From assembly GCF_043678055.1 (NCBI RefSeq), contig NZ_JBHEQA010000001.1:1922001-1986000 (forward strand): a DNA stretch of 64,000 bases. The letters are read 5' to 3'. The DNA is from Spongiimicrobium salis (GTDB taxonomy: Bacteria > Bacteroidota > Bacteroidia > Flavobacteriales > Flavobacteriaceae). Each line of letters begins with the position of its first letter. Position 1 is the first letter of the stretch. The notes below the pieces were generated by a model, which ran no database searches, was not told the origin of the DNA, and worked only from the letters and a program-made list of their open reading frames with translations. Below are positions 51,340 to 60,326 of the stretch, piece after piece. The position numbers were made by a program, and so were the translations under genes.

Positions 51340-52302
51340 ATGGATAAAAAAGAGCATCTAGCATCCCAAATTTCCAAGCTTGAGGAAAAATACAAAAACT
51401 CAGGTCAAGATTTAAGCTCTTATTTAGATGGCCTTCTCTATCAGCGTTACCTTACCTATTGGGATTATATTCATTTGGATACGCTGCTCAGTATTCAGGT
51501 TCCCAAAACCCATTTTCCGGATGAAGAGATTTTCATCATGTATCATCAGATTACGGAGCTGTACTTTAAACTGATCCTCCATGAACAAAAACAATTGGTG
51601 GATGACCGTTCGGAAGATATAGATTTCTTTATCGAAAAAATAAAGCGGATCAATAGCTACTACACCGTCTTGATTTCATCCTTTAGTGTAATGATCAATG
51701 GCATGGAACGGGAGCAATTTTTACAGTATCGAATGGCGCTTTTGCCCGCCAGCGGGTTTCAGTCGGCCCAATACCGAATGATCGAGATTTATGCCACACC
51801 GCTAGAGCACTTGGTGCATCATTCCGAAAGGAATCAATTTGATGCTTCCCATAGTATTGAAGTGCTCTATGAGAAGATTTATTGGAAGAAAGGAGCTACA
51901 GACCTTAAAACTGGGGAAAAGACGCTGACATTGAAGCAATTTGAATATCGGTATACCCCCAGATTGATTCGAATCGCCAAGCAAGTCAAAGGAAATACGA
52001 TTTATCATAAATGCCAACGACAACTTAAGAAAAATGGAGGTAATAAATCGCTTGTTGAAGCGTTAAAGACCTTAGATATAAATGCAAATGTAAATTGGCC
52101 ATTGATGCATATGGGCTCAGCTTACAGATATTTGCGGAAGGAAAAAGCACCGATAGATGCAACTGGAGGAACAAATTGGAAAGAATTTCTTCCACCAAGT
52201 TTTCAAAAAGTCATATTTTTTCCAGAGCTATATTCAAATGAAGAGTTAAATAATTGGGGAAAGCAGTGGGTAGACCATATCTTTAATCCTGAAAAAAAGT
52301 AA
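51340..52302 (+). CDS. kynA: tryptophan 2,3-dioxygenase
   Basis: A 320-residue heme enzyme opening the indole ring of tryptophan to N-formylkynurenine. Family features are LSSYLDGLLYQRYLTYWDYIHLDTLLSIQ, FIMYHQITELYFKLILHE (substrate-side His), GFQSAQYRMIE and late NWPLMHMGSAYRYLRKEKAPIDATGGTNWKEFLPP, which carries the probable proximal heme His and the AxGGT substrate loop. With hpd 1.2 kb upstream it groups two aromatic amino-acid oxygenases. No kynureninase or kynurenine monooxygenase is seen here. Confidence 0.92.
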   Translation: MDKKEHLASQISKLEEKYKNSGQDLSSYLDGLLYQRYLTYWDYIHLDTLLSIQVPKTHFPDEEIFIMYHQITELYFKLILHEQKQLVDDRSEDIDFFIEKIKRINSYYTVLISSFSVMINGMEREQFLQYRMALLPASGFQSAQYRMIEIYATPLEHLVHHSERNQFDASHSIEVLYEKIYWKKGATDLKTGEKTLTLKQFEYRYTPRLIRIAKQVKGNTIYHKCQRQLKKNGGNKSLVEALKTLDINANVNWPLMHMGSAYRYLRKEKAPIDATGGTNWKEFLPPSFQKVIFFPELYSNEELNNWGKQWVDHIFNPEKK

Positions 52303-52311
52303 TACGTTAGC

Positions 52312-53583
52312 ATGCATAGGTACTGGGGCGCAATAGTAATTCTAATGATTTTGGTTTCATGCAAGGGAGAAAAACCTGCGAATACAGAAGTAGTAAAAGA
52401 AGAGGCCATTATAGAAAAACCCATTGAAGTAAAGGAATTTGGTTTTAATCTCAATGATTTTACGGTAGTACGGGACACCGTCCGAAAAGGGGATAGTTTT
52501 GGGGTATTAATGACAGAAAACAAAGTAGACTACCCTAAAATATTGACCATTTCCGAAAAATATAGAGACACCTTTGATGTGCGTAAAATTAATGTTGGGA
52601 AGCCTTATCTCATTTTAAAGTCTAAGGATACCACTGCCAATGCGGAACTGTTCATCTATCAAAATGACCGCATCAATTATACGGTAATAGATTTGCGGGA
52701 TTCCGTTAGGGCCTATACCGCGCGTAAGGAAGTGAAGTACAGAATTCGGGAAGCTTCTGGAGTTATTGAAAGTTCGCTATCGGAGGCTATTTTGGCACAA
52801 GGAATCGATTATGAAATCACCAATCATCTTTCGCAGATCTACGCATGGACCATTGACTTTTTTAGGCTTCAGCGCGGGGACAAATTTAAAGTGGTGTATC
52901 AGGAGAAATTTATCAATGACAGCATTTATGCGGGTGCAGGAAGAATACAATCGGCTTATTTTGAACATAACGGACGACCGGTTTATGCTTTTCCGTTTAT
53001 TGCCGATTCCCTAAAGAATATTACCGATTATTATGACCATGAGGCCAACAACTTAAGAAGAACATTCCTAAGGGCTCCTGTTGAATTTAGTAGAGTGTCT
53101 TCCCGTTATAATCTAAAGCGAAGAATTGCCTATTACGGTTATAAGGTGAGACCGCATAAGGGAACAGACTATGCAGCCCGAATAGGCACCCCGATCTTGG
53201 CTACGGCCGACGGTACGGTAACCGAATCCACGCGCAGGGGAGGTAATGGAAAATATGTGAAGATCAGACATAATGCCACCTACAGCACGCAGTACCTTCA
53301 TATGAAAGCGCAAAATGTGAAAAAAGGCGATTTTGTACGGCAAGGCGATGTAATCGGTTGGATCGGGATGACGGGAAATACTGGAGGCCCCCATGTATGC
53401 TACCGTTTTTGGAAAAATGGAAGACAAGTAGATCCGCTGCGTGAGAAATTGCCGGCGGCAGAACCTATGGCCGATTCCTTAAAGGTGAAGTACTTTGAAC
53501 ATATTGCACCCATGAAAGCCGTATTGGACCAAATAGAATTCCAAGAATTACCACAAAAAGAATTACTAACCATCAACCCATAA
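52312..53583 (+). CDS. M23-family metallopeptidase lipoprotein
   Basis: A 423-residue protein with lipoprotein signal MHRYWGAIVILMILVSC. A central region resembles an opacity-associated/LysM-like module (IDYEITNHLSQIYAWTIDFFRLQRGDKFKVVY). The C-terminal LytM domain carries the zinc site: HKGTDYAA, YLHM and GGPHVCYRFWKNG (H-x3-D...H-x-H-type arrangement, with the HLH first His replaced by Tyr as YLHM). It probably cuts peptidoglycan cross-links in the periplasm. It ends one base before pgi. Confidence 0.92.
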   Translation: MHRYWGAIVILMILVSCKGEKPANTEVVKEEAIIEKPIEVKEFGFNLNDFTVVRDTVRKGDSFGVLMTENKVDYPKILTISEKYRDTFDVRKINVGKPYLILKSKDTTANAELFIYQNDRINYTVIDLRDSVRAYTARKEVKYRIREASGVIESSLSEAILAQGIDYEITNHLSQIYAWTIDFFRLQRGDKFKVVYQEKFINDSIYAGAGRIQSAYFEHNGRPVYAFPFIADSLKNITDYYDHEANNLRRTFLRAPVEFSRVSSRYNLKRRIAYYGYKVRPHKGTDYAARIGTPILATADGTVTESTRRGGNGKYVKIRHNATYSTQYLHMKAQNVKKGDFVRQGDVIGWIGMTGNTGGPHVCYRFWKNGRQVDPLREKLPAAEPMADSLKVKYFEHIAPMKAVLDQIEFQELPQKELLTINP

Positions 53584-53584
53584 A

Positions 53585-55231
53585 ATGTCATTAGAGAACA
53601 CTGACCCAACCACTACTACCGCTTGGAAAAAATTAGAACAACACTATAACGAAACCAAAAATACCCACTTAAAAACCCTTTTTGCTTCTGATTCGCAGAG
53701 AGCAGAAAAGTTTTCTATAAAATGGCAGGACTTTCTGGTAGACTATTCCAAGAATAAAATTACGGATGAGACCCTGACACTTCTATTGGAATTGGCCGAA
53801 GAGATGAAGCTGGGAAAGGCTATTGAATCCTACTTTCGTGGAGATACCATCAATCAGACCGAAGGGAGAGCGGTGTTACATACTGCCCTTCGCGCAAAAA
53901 AAACAGATGAGGTCCATGTTGACGGAAAGAATATTGTTCCAGAAGTATACCGGGTAAAGGAGCAAATAAAAACCTTTTCGGATGCTATAATTTCCGGTGC
54001 ACATAAAGGGTATACGGGAAAAAGAATTACAGATGTCGTCAATATTGGCATCGGGGGCTCGGACCTGGGGCCAGCAATGGTAACGGAGGCCTTACGATTT
54101 TATAAAAACCATCTCAAAACCCATTTTGTAAGCAATGTAGATGGAGATCATGTCTATGAGATTTTAAAGGAGCTGAATCCGGAAACAACTCTTTTTGTAG
54201 TAGTTTCCAAGACCTTTACTACTCAGGAAACCTTAAGCAATGCCACCACGATAAAGAAATGGTTTTTGTCCGAGGAGTTCAATACCTCCCAAGAGGACAT
54301 TGCTAAACATTTTGCAGCAGTATCTACGAATACCCAAAAGATAAGCGAGTTTGGCATTGCCCCTGAAAATGTATTTCCCATGTGGAATTGGGTCGGAGGA
54401 AGATTTTCCTTGTGGAGTGCTGTAGGCTTGTCTATTGCCCTAGCGGTTGGATATGCGCATTTCGATGCACTTTTAGAAGGTGCCAATGACATGGACGAAC
54501 ATTTTAAATCTGCAGATTTTAAGGAGAATATCCCCGTAGTTCTTGCACTGATAAGTATTTGGTACAATAATTTTTATGGAGCAGAAACAGAAGCCATTAT
54601 TCCGTATACCCAGTACCTCAGTAGGTTTTCTGCCTATCTGCAGCAGGGTATTATGGAAAGTAATGGGAAGAGTGTAGCCCGTAATGGAAAACGTGTAGGA
54701 TACCAAACAGGAACCATTATTTGGGGAGAACCGGGAACCAATTCCCAACATGCCTTTTTTCAACTGATCCATCAAGGCACAAAACGTATTCCGGCAGATT
54801 TTATAGGATATCGATCTTCATTGCACGGGGATCAAGATCACCATCATAAATTAATGGCCAATTTCTTTGCGCAGACAGAAGCCTTGTTAAATGGAAAAAC
54901 TGCAGAAGAGGTACAAGAAGAATTGGAGGGGAAAAAACTGTCAGATACGGAGATAAAAGAATTACTTCCTTTTAAAATATTCGAGGGCGATAAACCTACG
55001 AATACCCTTTTAATTGATCAACTTACCCCTAAAAGTTTAGGAGCGTTGATTGCCTTGTACGAGCATAAAATTTTTGTTCAAGGGGTGCTTTGGAACATTT
55101 TTAGTTTTGATCAATGGGGTGTAGAACTCGGGAAGCAGTTGGCTACGAAAATTTTGAATGATATCAAGGGTAGCGCTATTGCCGATCATGATTCCTCAAC
55201 ATTGCAACTTTTGCAATCTTTTAAGAAATAA
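53585..55231 (+). CDS. pgi: glucose-6-phosphate isomerase
   Basis: A 548-residue cytoplasmic enzyme interconverting glucose-6-phosphate and fructose-6-phosphate. Signatures are NIGIGGSDLGPAMVTEAL, FVVVSKTFTTQETLSNA, PMWNWVGGRFSLWSAVGLSIAL, MESNGKSVARNGKRVGYQTGTIIWGEPGTNSQHAFFQLIHQGT and late EHKIFVQGVLWNIFSFDQWGVELGK. The length is that of the full bacterial/eukaryote-type enzyme. The ATG follows the peptidase stop by one base. Confidence 0.97.
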   Translation: MSLENTDPTTTTAWKKLEQHYNETKNTHLKTLFASDSQRAEKFSIKWQDFLVDYSKNKITDETLTLLLELAEEMKLGKAIESYFRGDTINQTEGRAVLHTALRAKKTDEVHVDGKNIVPEVYRVKEQIKTFSDAIISGAHKGYTGKRITDVVNIGIGGSDLGPAMVTEALRFYKNHLKTHFVSNVDGDHVYEILKELNPETTLFVVVSKTFTTQETLSNATTIKKWFLSEEFNTSQEDIAKHFAAVSTNTQKISEFGIAPENVFPMWNWVGGRFSLWSAVGLSIALAVGYAHFDALLEGANDMDEHFKSADFKENIPVVLALISIWYNNFYGAETEAIIPYTQYLSRFSAYLQQGIMESNGKSVARNGKRVGYQTGTIIWGEPGTNSQHAFFQLIHQGTKRIPADFIGYRSSLHGDQDHHHKLMANFFAQTEALLNGKTAEEVQEELEGKKLSDTEIKELLPFKIFEGDKPTNTLLIDQLTPKSLGALIALYEHKIFVQGVLWNIFSFDQWGVELGKQLATKILNDIKGSAIADHDSSTLQLLQSFKK

Positions 55232-55305
55232 TTTGAATTTTTGTCTATAGAATTAACATTCTGTTTTTCAATATTTTTTGTGTTTTTTATATGCTAAAAT
55301 TACGT

Positions 55306-55313
55306 TAATTTTG
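55306..55313 (+). promoter_or_regulatory. -7 promoter box upstream of the 55.4-kb receptor
   Basis: TAATTTTG lies about 90 nt before the receptor ATG, implying a substantial 5' leader. Confidence 0.45.
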
Positions 55314-55403
55314 TTCCAGCTAATTTAACGTTCTCTTAACGTACAGGTATTAGAAATAAATCACTTTTGCAGCGAGAAACGAAACTAAATAACACAAACT
55401 GAA

Positions 55404-58400
55404 ATGAAAAAAATGTATTTCGTGATTGCAGCGCTATTGTTTTCTGCAATTACTTTCGGACAAGGGGTTACTACATCATCCATGGGTGGTAAGGTAACCG
55501 ACAGTGCAGGGGAGCCATTACCAGGAGCAAGTATTGTTGCCGTGCACACACCATCAGGAACCAAGTATGGTGCAGCAACAGATTTTGACGGATTTTATAG
55601 AATTTCCGGTATGCGTACAGGAGGTCCTTATACGGTAACCATATCCTATGTAGGATTTCAAGATTTTGTACAAGAGAATGTAATGCTTCAATTAGGGCAA
55701 ACAAAACGTATAAGTACGGTCTTGGTAGAATCGGCTACGGAATTGGAAGGCGTTGTATTGACTGGCGATGCTACCGGTACATTTAGTTCCAATAAGACAG
55801 GTGCAGAAACCAATGTATCCCAACGTGATATTCAGACCATTCCTTCAGCTTCCAGATCGGTAGCGGATTTTGTGCGTTTAACACCACAGGCACAGATTAC
55901 CGAAGGAAATGACGGTTTCTCTATTTCTTTAGGAGGACAGAATAACCGTTTTAATGCAGTATATATTGATGGTGCGGTAAACAATGATGTATTTGGTTTG
56001 GCAGGTTCTGGAACCAACGGAGGTCAGACTGGTGTGAATCCTTTCTCTGTGGATGCCATTGAATCATTTCAAGTACAGATAGCACCTTTTGATGTTCGTA
56101 TCTCTGGATTCTCCGGGGGGGCCATTAGTGCAACCACACGTTCTGGAACAAATAATTGGGAAGGTTCTGTTTATGGATTCTTAAGAAATGAATCTTTAGC
56201 AGGGAAAACACCAACCGATTTGGTCGGAGATGGTGATGAGAGAGAAAAATTAGACGAGTTTACAGCAGCAACTTACGGGTTTAGAGTAGGAGGACCTATT
56301 ATAAAAGATAAGCTGTTCTTCTTCTTGAACTATGAAAGACAAGATGACGAAACGCCACAGCCATTCAATGTTTCGCAATATACTGGAGATTCTTCTCCTG
56401 CTGATATTCAGCGATTAAGGGATGGATTGATCAGCCAGTACGGCTATGACCCAGGCGTATTTGATCAGAATACCGCTACCTTGGAAAGTAATAAAATTAC
56501 GGCCAAGCTGGATTGGAACATTAATGACAACAACAATCTGTCTTTCCGTTATGGATTGGTGGATGGAGAAAACTTGGAAGCTAGAAATTCCAATACCAGA
56601 AGAATTGCATTCTTAAACGGATCAGAATTCTTTAAGACAGTTACCAATTCCTTTGCCTTGGAATTGAACTCTAGAATAGGAAATAAATTTTCGAACAACT
56701 TATTGGTAGGATATACCAGAGTTCGTGATGATAGAGATCCTTTTGGAAATCCATTCCCTAGTGTGGTTATCTCTGATGGTTTGAACCGTTTCTCTGGACA
56801 GGGAATCCAATTTGGAGCAGAGCAGTTTTCAACAGCGAACTTGTTAGATCAAGATGTATTTACCATTACAGATAACTTTGAGATTTATAGTGGGGCACAT
56901 ACCATTACTATTGGTACCCATAACGAATTTACCAGTGTAAAGAACTTGTTCTTTGCCAGTAACTTTGGTTTCTACGCTTATGGATCTGTAGACGATTTCT
57001 TGGCAAATCAGAATTTGCAAGACTATGAAACAGGATACTCTTTGTTGGGAGATGGAACTGTTGGGGATGAGTCTGCCGGTGCTGCCGAATTTGATTTAAA
57101 GCAGTATGGATTCTATATTCAGGATGAATTTCAGGTCACAGATGACTTTAAGCTTTCTATGGGGCTTCGTTTTGATATCCCAACCTTTGAGGATGGTATC
57201 GCAAATGATGATTTCAACAATAGAACTGTTGGTTTATTGGAAGCGGCTGGAAAAGATTTACAAGGCGCCAGAGTCGGTAGAAAAATTGAAACTACAGTAA
57301 ATTTCTCCCCTCGATTTGGTTTCAACTGGGATGTAAATGGAAAAAACACGACACAAATCCGTGGGGGTCTTGGGATATTTACTTCTAGAATCCCATTAGT
57401 ATGGCCTGGAGGGACATACAATAACAATGGTGTAACTGGTGGTTTTAGCGACGAGGGAGATTTTGCAGATGAATTAACATTCAACCCGGATGTAAATGAC
57501 CAACCTGTAAGTGTTGCTCCAGGATCTGGAGGTGTTGGAGGTAATATCGATCTTTTTGCACCAGATTTCAAATTACCGCAGGTATTCAAGTTTAATGTTG
57601 CTGTGGATCAGAAATTACCTATCTGGGGCTTGGTTGCTTCTGCAGACTTTGTTTGGAACGACAATATTAACGCTATCTACTACGAAAACTTGAACATAAG
57701 AGGCCCAGAAGGTTTCTTGAGTGGTAGGGATAACAGACCATTCTATGACAGAAGAAATACCATAGATGATACCTACAATAGAATTATCTTGGCTTCTAAT
57801 ACACAGGAAGGAAATTCTTGGAATACTTCTTTGACCATTCGTAAGCCATTTACCAATGGGTTCCAAGGACAGGCCTCTTGGTCTTATGGAGATGCTAACG
57901 CTATTTTTGACGGCACCTCTTCACAGAACAGTTCTCAGTGGAGAAACATACAGACGGTAAATGGTAAAAACTCCAATATCCCGGTAAGTCGTTCCGATTT
58001 CTCTCAAGGACATCGTGTGAACTCTTTTATGTCTTACGAATTTAGATGGAATGAAAATGTGAAGAGTACGGTTGGTTTCTATTATGAAGGAGCACAAGGA
58101 AATCCATTCTCTTATATCTATGCTGAAGGAGGAAGGTTTAGCTCTACAGATTTATTGAACGATGATTCTAGAGATAATGCCTTGATTTTTATCCCTGCCG
58201 GACCGGATGACATTAATTTGATAGATATTGTTGATGGAGATGGAGCTGTAGTACGTACGGCTGCACAACAGTGGGAAGACTTGAACAGTTTTATTGAGAG
58301 CAATGATTACTTAAGAGAACGTAGAGGTCAGCATGCAGAACGTAATGGCGATAGAGCTTCTTGGAGCCATGTCGTAGATTTCAAGTTCTTACAGGATTTC

Positions 58401-58667
58401 TCTATCAATTGGAAAGGAAAGAAACATACTTTACAAGCTTCTATTGATATTTTCAACTTCACCAATTTATTGAATAAAGATTGGGGGGTTAGAAACTTCG
58501 TAAGTGGAGGAGAAGTTGCTTTGATTCGTACCGAAAGAGGAGGACCAGATCCAGAGTTCCAATTCGATGCTTCTAGATTCGAAAATGGAATCGAGGATAT
58601 CGATGATCGAGGAATTCAATCTTCAAGATGGCAAGCACAAGTAGGATTGCGTTACATCTTTAAATAA
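55404..58667 (+). CDS. TonB-dependent receptor, Oar-like with N-terminal carboxypeptidase-regulatory domain
   Basis: A 1087-residue outer-membrane protein. The signal peptide ends in ITFGQ. A CarboxypepD_reg-like domain follows (GGKVTDSAGEPLPGASIVAVHTPSG... YRISGMRTGGPYTVTISYVGF), then a plug-like region (SRSVADFVRLTPQAQITEGNDGFSISLGGQNNRFNAVYIDGAVNNDVFG; VDAIESFQVQIAPFDVRISGFSGGAISATTRSGTN). A large barrel ends in RYIFK. The plug and length are like the Oar / adhesion-type receptors of Bacteroidota. The gene stands alone, with upstream -7 box and downstream terminator. Confidence 0.92.
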   Translation: MKKMYFVIAALLFSAITFGQGVTTSSMGGKVTDSAGEPLPGASIVAVHTPSGTKYGAATDFDGFYRISGMRTGGPYTVTISYVGFQDFVQENVMLQLGQTKRISTVLVESATELEGVVLTGDATGTFSSNKTGAETNVSQRDIQTIPSASRSVADFVRLTPQAQITEGNDGFSISLGGQNNRFNAVYIDGAVNNDVFGLAGSGTNGGQTGVNPFSVDAIESFQVQIAPFDVRISGFSGGAISATTRSGTNNWEGSVYGFLRNESLAGKTPTDLVGDGDEREKLDEFTAATYGFRVGGPIIKDKLFFFLNYERQDDETPQPFNVSQYTGDSSPADIQRLRDGLISQYGYDPGVFDQNTATLESNKITAKLDWNINDNNNLSFRYGLVDGENLEARNSNTRRIAFLNGSEFFKTVTNSFALELNSRIGNKFSNNLLVGYTRVRDDRDPFGNPFPSVVISDGLNRFSGQGIQFGAEQFSTANLLDQDVFTITDNFEIYSGAHTITIGTHNEFTSVKNLFFASNFGFYAYGSVDDFLANQNLQDYETGYSLLGDGTVGDESAGAAEFDLKQYGFYIQDEFQVTDDFKLSMGLRFDIPTFEDGIANDDFNNRTVGLLEAAGKDLQGARVGRKIETTVNFSPRFGFNWDVNGKNTTQIRGGLGIFTSRIPLVWPGGTYNNNGVTGGFSDEGDFADELTFNPDVNDQPVSVAPGSGGVGGNIDLFAPDFKLPQVFKFNVAVDQKLPIWGLVASADFVWNDNINAIYYENLNIRGPEGFLSGRDNRPFYDRRNTIDDTYNRIILASNTQEGNSWNTSLTIRKPFTNGFQGQASWSYGDANAIFDGTSSQNSSQWRNIQTVNGKNSNIPVSRSDFSQGHRVNSFMSYEFRWNENVKSTVGFYYEGAQGNPFSYIYAEGGRFSSTDLLNDDSRDNALIFIPAGPDDINLIDIVDGDGAVVRTAAQQWEDLNSFIESNDYLRERRGQHAERNGDRASWSHVVDFKFLQDFSINWKGKKHTLQASIDIFNFTNLLNKDWGVRNFVSGGEVALIRTERGGPDPEFQFDASRFENGIEDIDDRGIQSSRWQAQVGLRYIFK

Positions 58668-58686
58668 TTACGAAATAACATTTTTA

Positions 58687-58714
58687 AAACCCTGCTGATC
58701 GGCAGGGTTTTTTT
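58687..58714 (+). terminator. intrinsic terminator of the 55.4-kb receptor gene
   Basis: AAACCCTGC pairs with GCAGGGTTT around TGATCG, followed by four further T. Confidence 0.88.
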
Positions 58715-58717
58715 ATG

Positions 58718-58739
58718 GCTAAAAATCACTATTTTTAGC
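58718..58739. promoter_or_regulatory. 9-bp inverted repeat before the small membrane protein gene
   Basis: GCTAAAAAT (58718-58726) and ATTTTTAGC (58731-58739) form a perfect inverted repeat with a 4-nt loop, ending 16 bp before the ATG at 58756. It is a candidate operator or leader hairpin. Confidence 0.4.
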
Positions 58740-58755
58740 TATAAAATTTATAGAC

Positions 58756-59184
58756 ATGTACGAAACGATACTCAACTTACATTCTTATTTGGCTTATGTG
58801 GTGTTAGCGGTGCTTTTTCTCGCCGTTGCCAATGCTATTCTGGGATTGGCCCAAAACAAAATGTTTACCTTGGGTAAAGATTTACGCCTAAGCCTCTTTG
58901 CATTAATTCTTTCCCATATTCAATTAGTGATCGGATTAGTACTCTATTTTGTTTCTCCCCGAGGTTTTGGGAACGTGAAGGATAGTATGGGGGATTCTTT
59001 GGCAAGATTGGTGGCCGTGGAGCATCCTTTGATCAATATTATTGCCATTGTTTTGATTACCATTGGATGGTCCAAACACAAGAAAGTGATGGAAGGGAAT
59101 AAGAAATTTAAACTGATCGCTATTTTTTATGGGCTTGGATTGGTATTGTTCCTAAGTCGTGTGCCTTGGAATCAGTGGTTTTAA
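58756..59184 (+). CDS. four-helix membrane protein, cytochrome-b-like hypothetical
   Basis: A 142-residue protein with four hydrophobic segments (about residues 9-29, 46-66, 91-108 and 121-137). His residues occur at or near membrane faces (LNLHSYLAYVV, LSHIQLVIGL, AVEHPLINII), so heme binding is conceivable. It resembles a conserved Bacteroidota family often labelled cytochrome b; I do not assert that function. Its end overlaps the convergent endonuclease-family gene by 4 bp. Confidence 0.7.
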   Translation: MYETILNLHSYLAYVVLAVLFLAVANAILGLAQNKMFTLGKDLRLSLFALILSHIQLVIGLVLYFVSPRGFGNVKDSMGDSLARLVAVEHPLINIIAIVLITIGWSKHKKVMEGNKKFKLIAIFYGLGLVLFLSRVPWNQWF

Positions 59185-60227
59185 TTAGCACGCTTTATAA
59201 GATGGATGTATACGGGAAAATGATCGCTGTATCCTGCGGTATAGTTTATCCCGGAAAAGCTACGTAAAGGATAGCCTTTGTACTTACCATAGGGGGTACG
59301 TATAAAGTTGGGCCTGTATATTCCTGCTTTCCAAAAGTGATGTTCGGTTTCCGGAGCATGAAGAAGGGTAGCGCTAAAGAAAATCTGGTCAAAAAGATTC
59401 CATCGATCCCTATAGGCGAGGGAACCTTCCCCCTTTTTATAGAGGGCTTCCATTGGATTGTACAGCCTAAAGGGAGCTAGCGAATCGTTTCGGATTCCTA
59501 TTTGTAGTACTTTCTTCATACTATCGTCAATAGGGTCATCATTGAAATCTCCCATACTCAGGATTTTAGCTTTGGGATGTCCTTTTGTGAGTGAATCCAG
59601 TATCCTGTAATTCAGGCGGGCCGCTGCAATACGATAGGGTCGGCTACGCCGTTCCCCACCGCTTCTGGAAGGCCAATGGTTTACGATAAAGTGGAATGTT
59701 TCGGAATCCATAGTGCCACTAACCACCAATTGGTCTCTTGTATAATCGCGTTTTCCTTCAATATCAAACAGTAAAAGACGATGACTTTTAAAAGACCGGG
59801 GAACAAAAACCCCTTTTTTATATAAAAGGGCGACATCAATACCGCGTTCATCGGGCGACTCATAATGAATAATGCCATAATTTTTTTCCTTCAAATACGA
59901 ATGGGAGATAAGATCATGGAGCACGGCTTTATTCTCTACTTCACATAGCCCTATAATATCCGGACTTTCTTTGCTGATTTCTGAACCTATACCGGCGATT
60001 ACTTTTGCCAAATTGCCAATTTTGTGTTGGTACCGATCAACACTCCAGCGATATCTTCCTTCCGGGGTTCTACTATCATCAAAAGTCAAAGAATCATCTA
60101 CTACATCAAATAAATTTTCAACATTATAAAAGGCTACTGTTCTAAGGGTATAGTTGGCTTTCTGTTGCCCTGAAACATTTGTCATAAAGTAAGCCCAAAA
60201 GAATAGGGGAAGGAATATTCTCATCAT
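59181..60227 (-). CDS. endonuclease/exonuclease/phosphatase family protein, secreted
   Basis: A 348-residue protein with signal peptide MMRIFLPLFFWAYFMTNVSG. The EEP fold is clear: TVAFYNVENLFD (Asn), PDIIGLCEVENKAVL (metal Glu), FIVNHWPSRSGGERRS (active-site His/Arg region), ILSMGDFNDDP (GDFND) and the terminal YSDHFPVY (catalytic His). It is thus a metal-dependent nuclease or phosphodiesterase outside the cytoplasm. It diverges from the TonB receptor / DUF5689 pair, suggesting nucleic-acid or phosphoester scavenging. Confidence 0.88.
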   Translation of the reverse strand: MMRIFLPLFFWAYFMTNVSGQQKANYTLRTVAFYNVENLFDVVDDSLTFDDSRTPEGRYRWSVDRYQHKIGNLAKVIAGIGSEISKESPDIIGLCEVENKAVLHDLISHSYLKEKNYGIIHYESPDERGIDVALLYKKGVFVPRSFKSHRLLLFDIEGKRDYTRDQLVVSGTMDSETFHFIVNHWPSRSGGERRSRPYRIAAARLNYRILDSLTKGHPKAKILSMGDFNDDPIDDSMKKVLQIGIRNDSLAPFRLYNPMEALYKKGEGSLAYRDRWNLFDQIFFSATLLHAPETEHHFWKAGIYRPNFIRTPYGKYKGYPLRSFSGINYTAGYSDHFPVYIHLIKRAN

Positions 60228-60245
60228 TATTTAGATTATATACAT

Positions 60246-60253
60246 CAAAAATA
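60246..60253 (-). promoter_or_regulatory. -7 box of the EEP-family gene
   Basis: The minus strand reads TATTTTTG, 18 nt before the ATG at 60227. Confidence 0.5.
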
Positions 60254-60288
60254 AACTAAAATAATCATATAATATAGATATTATTCTA

Positions 60289-60296
60289 TATATTTG
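60289..60296 (+). promoter_or_regulatory. -7 box of the 60.3-kb receptor gene
   Basis: TATATTTG lies 30 nt before the ATG at 60327. It diverges from the EEP-family box 36 bp to the left. Confidence 0.55.
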
Positions 60297-60326
60297 AATC
60301 CAACAACACGAACAAAGCATACTATT

